Positions 58,680-64,000 of a stretch of 64,000 bases of DNA are shown one piece after another. Source of the stretch: Nectonema munidae (taxonomy: Eukaryota; Nematomorpha; Nectonematoida; Nectonematidae). Both the position numbers and the translations under genes were made by a program. The notes under the pieces were generated by a model. That model saw only the letters and a program-made list of their open reading frames with translations, was not told where the DNA came from and made no database searches. The stretch lies in contig JAUIRK010000095.1 in NCBI GenBank assembly GCA_030549495.1, positions 62,001-126,000 on the forward strand, read 5' to 3'. The stretch's first letter is position 1. The number at the start of each line of letters is the position of its first letter.

Positions 58680-59090
58680 TTTCTATGTACATTCATGTAA
58701 ATGTTTTATATACATTTTAATAGATTTTTCTCTATACTTCCTATGTACATCCATGTTAACTAAATTTCTATTCTTTTAAATGAAAATTTTCATATGTACA
58801 CGTGTACATCGAATACGTGAATTAATACTCTATCTTACACAACTTTTCCTATACTTTCTATGTCCATCCATGAAAAGAAAACTTTCTATACAATTTAATC
58901 GATTTTTCTGTACTTGCTATGTACTACATCCATGTTAACAAAATTTCTCTATACTTGCTATATAGATTCATCTTAACTCATTTTTTTCCTATGCCTCCTA
59001 TGTACATCCATGCAATATATTTTAATACATTTTTTGCTATGTACATTATACATATAAAATCAAAAATGGTTAATTTATTTGCGCCGCTTG
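58680..59090 (-). repeat. Minisatellite-bearing element, copy 2, inverted
   Basis: Reverse complement of the 13.2-14.1 kb element. The end at about 59070-59090 reads on the minus strand CACTCAAGCGGCGCAAATAA, followed by the same TGATTTTATATGTATAA and TGTACATAGCAAAAAATGT blocks. There are fewer tandem units. The 16-bp palindrome appears once in changed form, TGTACACGTGTACAT, near 58794. Confidence 0.85.
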
Positions 59091-59185
59091 AGTGTCTAAC
59101 TGGATCTTTGCTTATAATAGATGAGTAGCCCTGCAATACAACTTCTTTATTGCAAAAAATACTAATTTAAGTGATGAGCGATAAA

Positions 59186-59195
59186 TTTATTTATT
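59186..59195 (-). promoter_or_regulatory. Two overlapping polyadenylation signals
   Basis: Minus-strand AATAAATAAA, about 25-30 bp after the ASPSCR1/TUG stop codon. Position and orientation fit a real 3' end with a very short 3' UTR. Confidence 0.55.
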
Positions 59196-59218
59196 GATAA
59201 ATAGCAATTTCACAAGAT

Positions 59219-59869
59219 TCAAATATTTGTGATAGTGATTTCTTCTTTATCAACTTCGAGACCTCTTTTAAGAGATGTGTTGTTATTTTGAGCATAAAAT
59301 TTAGGAGTTTTAGAAAGTAAGAAGGATTTTTCAGCCTGCATATAAGAACTTTGGGAAAGGTTGCGTATACTTAGATCTTTCCTGTTGAAGGCTACGTGAA
59401 TATTTGAGGCAGGAAACAGATTTAGGGAGAGCAAGGTCACATCCTTGCTCCATTTTAAATACTTCTTGGGTGGTGAAGTAAACAAAGATATGTCATTAAC
59501 AGAGGAAGAGATAATGATGTTATCAACCAAGAATTCATACAGGTGGGCAATTGGAAGATTGGTTGCAAATTTTGCTTGGATGGTAGAAGCATCTGGAAGC
59601 TTGAATCTGATGTGTGTATGCGGATAAATTTCAAGCTTCATCTTGGACTCAAATTCTCGCATGGCCTGTGTTTTGAGAGGCCTATTCTCAAAGTACTCTA
59701 CTTTTGATCTCAGGCTTTTGTAGCGTTCTTGCACATCGTGGTGAGTAAGTTTGAAAAAATTTGTCTCCATCTCACTATTACCACAACTCTGCATCATGCC
59801 CGGAACCACAGTGTCTTTGAAGAAGAGAAAAGAATCGGAATCTCTTTCTTCCATCACATACTCATACAA
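59219..59869 (-). CDS. ASPSCR1: ASPSCR1/TUG C-terminal exon (UBX-domain tether protein)
   Basis: 216 codons open to a stop at 59219. Residues 37-80 (NFFKLTHHDVQERYKSLRSK, ENRPLKTQAMREFESKMKLE) match the FFELTVDDVRxRxxxLKSE and L-EEAPLVTKAxRE region of TUG. Residues 86-160 are the UBX domain: HIRFKLPDASTIQAKF, then ISLFTSPPKKYL at the family's FITPP loop, and LNLFPASNIHVAF matching ANLFPAALVHLG. In mammals TUG holds GLUT4 vesicles at the Golgi matrix and binds the p97/VCP ATPase; the role here is inferred from that. The frame starts without ATG: an in-frame TGA lies just upstream and GAAAG at 59870-59874 (minus strand) can serve as acceptor, so this is an internal-to-last exon. Upstream exons with the N-terminal ubiquitin-like domain should lie to the right, but I could not find them before 64000. 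The frame is intact over 650 bp, which argues for a live gene, though an intronless retrocopy fragment is possible. Confidence 0.82.
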   Translation of the reverse strand: MYEYVMEERDSDSFLFFKDTVVPGMMQSCGNSEMETNFFKLTHHDVQERYKSLRSKVEYFENRPLKTQAMREFESKMKLEIYPHTHIRFKLPDASTIQAKFATNLPIAHLYEFLVDNIIISSSVNDISLFTSPPKKYLKWSKDVTLLSLNLFPASNIHVAFNRKDLSIRNLSQSSYMQAEKSFLLSKTPKFYAQNNNTSLKRGLEVDKEEITITNI

Positions 59870-59894
59870 CTTTCACGCAGAACAACTAAAAGAT

Positions 59895-61972
59895 ACAAAG
59901 TACAGAATATAAGAGTGCTTTCTAACTGAAATAGCCACTAAAACATCGGTGTCTTGACATCCATAATTGATGAATTAAACCTCCGAATTTAAAACATGCC
60001 TCTTTAGGAAAATTTAAGTTCAAACATCACGTGCTCATTTTTTTTTTAATTATTCAATCAATCTTAATTTATAATAAAATTAAAAAAGCTTTTTAATAAT
60101 AAGAATTAATTGATAAAATTTAAAATAAGAAAATTATATCAGAGGAAATCCATGGGAAGCAAATTGAGTCGATTGTAGTCAGGTTGTGCATTGTAAGAAA
60201 GCGCCTGGCCGTAATGTAACTACTCGTAGCAAATTATTAAAAGGACATTTAAAAAAGGAGAAATATATATCATTGGAAAACTATACTGTTTTTAATTTAT
60301 AATCCATTGTATAGTGTTTTTTTAAATATTTTGAATAGTAATCCAGTGAAACTAGGGTTGCCAAATTTTTACATTATCAAACCGATCGTATTGAAAAAAG
60401 TTAAGAACAAATTTGTATTTCTTAGAAAAATAATAAATATGAGTAAGGCTTTGGAAAAGCCGCGATTCTTATAAATTGTTAAGCGACGAGAAAATCGGGA
60501 CAATTTGGGAGAACGGGGACATCGGGTAACCCTAGATGAAAGATACTTTCGATACCTTTAGTTTCAAATGGATTTGTTGAATTAAATAAAAAATATTCTT
60601 TTTTTACGATTTCCTTTTTGAAAATAGCGGTAGAAAATTAAGCGTTTCTTATTGTTTTAACTTACGTGATTTTGGAACAACTTTATAAATGAAACAGAGA
60701 AGTCGGTGCCTTATAAAATAGTGAAAGGTAAAATTGTGCGCAATAAAAAAATTCTGTAGATATCAATTAGTGAAGTATTCAACTGAAAATGGTGAGAACT
60801 TTATGGCAGTAATAACATTTTTCAAATGGTTTAAAGTGTATTTGCAGATGCGATACAAACTAATTCAACAAAAAGCAACTAAAACTTTTTTTAGCTTTAA
60901 ACTAATTTTAGTTTTTTTAGTTAGATTTTTGAATGTGAGAAAAACGAATATAAAATGTGTTAACTAGATGAATAGCTTATTGTTGTTGCTTTAAAAATTA
61001 GGTTATGTAAAAAACTAAGTCTTAAAATTAAAAAACCCTAACATATCATTTCACAATCCTGATCTCACGGCTTCAAGTTAACAAATTGTTATCATGCTCA
61101 AATGATTAGGAGCAGACTCTCTCACTAATTTCGACTTCTCTAACATCGATACAAAACCGACACAGAAATTAATGCATATCATTCGATATAATACCACATA
61201 GAGATTTAAAAATTCTAATTTAATACCACTCAAAGAGATTATTACAAATTTAATTGTAGTAAACGTTATGAAAACACATATCAAAATGAAACAGAACACA
61301 TTTTCTTATAAACAAAGTTGTTTCCCTTTTATATAGATATATATCAAACCATAAACAAAGGTAAAGGAAGGTATAAATTGGGTGATAGTGACTAAAAGAA
61401 TAAGAACCTGTTTCACTTCTTTATACTTTTATGGTTTTGGCGGAATGTGTCTAAAAATTATGAAAGCAGGTCTCCATTATCCAACCTCTTGACAATCATA
61501 AAAACCTTTCGTGCGTCATTAAAGTTCTTATCATTGTTTCAAGTCTTTTAAACAGAAAAATGACCTTAACTGGCCAGGCCAATAAGATTCTTATCAGTAC
61601 GCTGACAATAGGACTTTTTTTGAAGAGTTATCCAGATTCCACAAATTATTATCGCCATTATGCACAAACTTACACGGTTCCATTTCAGGATTTAGATTTG
61701 ATAAGCCATAGAATCTTTCTAATTCGTTTACATTAGAAAATGAGTTGGATGGAACTACGTATAAAATAACGAATGAGTCCTTATTTTCATAAAATTGTTG
61801 ATGAAAGATGAAATTAAACTTTCCAAATATGGATTAAAGAGTGTTTTAAAATAAAAACAAAAAAGGGTCATCAAACTTTATGGTCCTGTTTTTGTTTCTT
61901 GGAAGAAAGAGTTTTGAACGTGACACAGATGGCAGCTTCTGGAATATTTATGAATCATCCTATTTTCCGTCA
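59895..61972. other. No gene recognised; possible intron of the ASPSCR1/TUG gene
   Basis: AT-rich with one MITE (60352-60535). ACTTAC at about 60661 could be a minus-strand splice donor, but the sequence before it does not read as TUG. Frames at 60734-60967 and 61078-61299 lack recognisable domains. Confidence 0.4.
60352..60535. mobile_element. MITE with CTAGGGTTRCC ends, 184 bp
   Basis: Left CTAGGGTTGCCAAAT (60352) and right inverse CTAGGGTTACCCGATG (ending 60535). A CGGGACAATTTGGG and ACGGGGAC patch near the right end contrasts with the AT-rich interior. Superfamily not clear. Confidence 0.65.
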
Positions 61973-61980
61973 CGCTCAGC

Positions 61981-62263
61981 CAGTGGGGGATCCAGAAATC
62001 TTTTGTGAAGGGGTATACTAATATTATCAAAATATTTTACACATTTTATTAGGGAAGAAATTTGAAAACGTATGTAAAATAAATGATTAAAATTATATTA
62101 CAGTCTTTTCTTCTTTCTTTTTGCTTTGAAAATCGATCAATGACTTCATCAATTTTGATTTCTATTTTAGGGTGGACTCCAACCTTAATTTTTCTTGAAT
62201 AGATTGCTGGTGGGGGGGGGGGGGGGTATGCATCCCCCAATCCCCCCTCTCGGTCCATCCCTG
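61981..62263. mobile_element. hAT MITE, 283 bp, with perfect target duplication
   Basis: Perfect 8-bp duplication CGCTCAGC (61973-61980 and 62264-62271). Ends CAGTGGGGGATCCAG and, inverted, CAGGGATGGACC, related to the CAGTGGCGGATCC element at 49850. It contains a run of 15 G (62212-62226). Non-coding. Confidence 0.92.
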
Positions 62264-62667
62264 CGCTCAGCACACCCGAGGGAAAACCCCGTCAAAGGTC
62301 ATTTGAATCACGCAAAAAAACGAAATCTAAATTTAAACAAAAATAATTCTATTAAAAATAATTTGAGGTTATAGTTCTCTTTAAACATTTAATTCAAATC
62401 TTGCAATCTAGTTATTCTTTTGATTTTTAGTGTTTAAGCTCTAAAAAAATTTTGTTAACTTTTTATAATCATTTTATAAAATAATATTGATTCTAAAATA
62501 AATCATCTTATTACTCAAACATTTCTAATTATCTAAAAAGAATCATGTATCCATTTTAGGACATCAGATAACGATGAAAAATAAATTATTAAAGTATGGA
62601 AAATAAAAGATATGACTCTATTTCAAATGTATAGCTATTTCAACGTACAATAAAAAAATTTTAAGTG

Positions 62668-62830
62668 TCAAACCTGCTCTAAACGTCACCTCTATAAGAC
62701 AACCACTTCTTTAAGAGCGCCACTTTCTTACAGTCCCGATCATATTTACATTAAAAATACCCTGTAAAAGACCACCACCTCTGTAACGGCGCCAGGCGCC
62801 ACTACATTTCAGTCCGAATCTTAATAAAAA
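62668..62830. repeat. Imperfect repeats of a CACCTCTATAAG motif
   Basis: CACCTCTATAAGACAACCAC, then CTTTAAGAGCGCCACTTTCT, TACAGTCCCGAT, then CCACCTCTGTAACGGCGCCA and TTTCAGTCCGAATC: two related blocks about 90 bp apart. Such motifs are typical of subterminal regions of some pogo-like transposons, so this may be the left end of the Tigger transposon at 63537, with two MITEs inserted between. Confidence 0.4.
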
Positions 62831-63043
62831 CTTGCACAAGAACGCCACGCACCATACTAGAGTAGTATATTATTTTGTTAGCCTTCCTTATTTATTATCT
62901 ACATTACTAGAAAATGAAATCTTGCATCTGTTGACTATTGAGATGACAAAAAGTAATTTTCTAATGATGTTACGTGAATTACAACTAAACTTGAAATGTA
63001 ATTTATCATATGACTGGCACGCGTACATCTTGATCACTTTTAA

Positions 63044-63167
63044 CCCTTTGAGGACCAGTGGGTCACCAGTGACCCAAGAAATGAAAATCGCCTGCTTTAA
63101 ATATATAAAATTCCATTGAAAAAGAAAGCAGACGAATCTCCTCTTCAAAATGTTGGTCCTCAAAAGG
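63044..63167 (+). mobile_element. piggyBac-type MITE, family 1, 124 bp
   Basis: TTAA precedes it (63040-63043). Left end CCCTTTGAGGACC, spacer AGT, hairpin GGGTCAC-CA-GTGACCC. Then AGAAATGAAAATCGCCTGCT, TTAAATATATAAAATTCC and AAGCAGACGA. The right end is inverse CCTTTTGAGGACC. It is the best-kept copy of the family; the right TTAA is lost. Confidence 0.85.
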
Positions 63168-63293
63168 AAGAAAGAACGGTAATCTTCGATGTGTATCAAG
63201 TTATGTAGAGTAGTAGATAAAATAAGATTTCATGTATACGACTAACACGCATATGCCTTATGTCATTCATGTAGCATTGATAATTGTAATTAA

Positions 63294-63424
63294 CCCATTT
63301 ACGGCCAATGTTCCTATTTTGGAACATAAGTAATTTCATCTTCGTCTGCTTTTTTCAATGACTTTGAATATAAATCGTCTGCGTTTTTTTTAGATATCGT
63401 CTGCTTTGCTTGACCTTAAATGGG
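63294..63424 (+). mobile_element. piggyBac-type MITE, GCAGACGA family, 131 bp
   Basis: TTAA on the left (63290-63293), CTAA on the right. Ends CCCATTTACGGCC and, inverted, CCCATTTAAGGTC. Hairpin GTTCC-TATTTT-GGAAC next to the left end, then three TCGTCTGC words. Near-identical inverted copy at 17063-17191. Confidence 0.87.
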
Positions 63425-63536
63425 CTAATGATGTATACGTATTTACGTGGCAACTGTTTTACTTAGAATGAAAGTTTCTTCATCACATATTTTTGCTTTA
63501 TTTAGAGCTAACACATAATAATTGTTTTCTATCAAA

Positions 63537-64000
63537 ATGTCTGAAGGAAATAAAAAAAACTCTGTCCCTTGTAGATAAAATAAGGTGATTGAAATGTACG
63601 AAAAAATTGAAAGTTCGCGTAAAGTGGCTGGCGCATTCAGCGTCAGCAAAGATCAAGTTCAAAATATTATGAAGCGAAAAGCCGAAATTTTGCATGATTT
63701 TCAAAACAATGCTCCAAACGATCGTAAACGTAAAATGCGAAAAACAGGAAATGAAAAAGTTAATGAACTAAGTTGCAAGTGGTTTCAAGACTCTTCAACT
63801 AGGCGAGTACAGGTCAGTTTGTAAAACGTCATAATATTGTGTTTGGATCTGTGTCTGGGGAAAGTGGTGATGTAGACAAGTGTTGTTTGTAATTGGAAAA
63901 AAAATCTTTCTACCATTTGTGCTGGGTATGAGCCAAAAAACATTTTTAACATGGATGAAACCGGCTTGTTCTACAGAAACAATCAGCGAAACAAATCATT
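63537..64000 (+). pseudogene. Tigger/pogo transposase, 5' part, running off the window
   Basis: ATG at 63537 (MSEGNKKNSVPCR), then a stop. The frame resumes with KVIEMYEKIESSRKVAGAFS and VSKDQVQNIMKRKAEILHDF, the CENP-B-type helix-turn-helix that binds the TIRs, followed by a second DNA-binding segment (KVNELSCKWFQD). After further shifts, KKNLSTICAGYEPKNIFNMD and ETGLFYRNN give the start of the DDE domain, with the first catalytic Asp at 63953-63955. The C-terminal half lies beyond 64000. Broken, but with recognisable residues throughout, so of moderate age. Confidence 0.87.

Overview
This is an AT-rich, intron-type eukaryotic window that is gene-poor and crowded with broken mobile elements. 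The mix (piggyBac, hAT and Tigger/pogo DNA transposons, a Jockey-like LINE, tRNA-derived SINEs, a Ty3/gypsy fossil) and the animal UBX-domain protein ASPSCR1/TUG point to a metazoan. An arthropod, perhaps a crustacean such as a parasitic copepod, is my guess; no single marker proves it.

Layout. 1-2.3 kb: Ty3/gypsy fossil on the minus strand. 4.7-9.5 kb: two diverged copies of one long non-coding repeat. 10.36-10.54 kb: last exon of a tail-anchored membrane protein (plus strand). 11.4-12.3 kb: exon-like open stretches of unknown identity. 12.7-14.85 kb: a MITE followed by minisatellites. 17-20 kb: TTAA-flanked MITEs and a decayed hAT. 21-27.3 kb: SINEs and small MITEs. 27.65-31.54 kb: LINE copy 1. 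32.2-33.7 kb and 36.4-38.5 kb: two decayed piggyBac transposases. 39.03-39.80 kb: a 774-bp fold-back element. 40-48 kb: MITEs, SINEs, a ZBED5-like hAT relic, one unidentified open frame and a Tigger MITE. 49.83-53.79 kb: LINE copy 2. 53.9-55.5 kb: third piggyBac. 56.5-58.1 kb: second hAT relic. 58.7-59.1 kb: inverted copy of the 13-kb minisatellite element. 59.2-59.9 kb: C-terminal exon of ASPSCR1/TUG (minus strand). 60.3-64 kb: MITEs and a Tigger transposase running off the right edge.

Two themes stand out. First, the piggyBac-type ends here share one design: a short TIR, a short spacer, then a palindrome whose sequence changes between copies while self-complementarity is kept, and in several families repeats of GCAGACGA. 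Second, the two LINE copies are separate insertions, each with its own candidate target-site duplication, yet they share one RT deletion, the same endonuclease frameshift and one hAT MITE insertion. That suggests a defective LINE lineage copied in trans. I see no operon-like or defence-like system; apart from two or three host exons the coding material is transposon remains.
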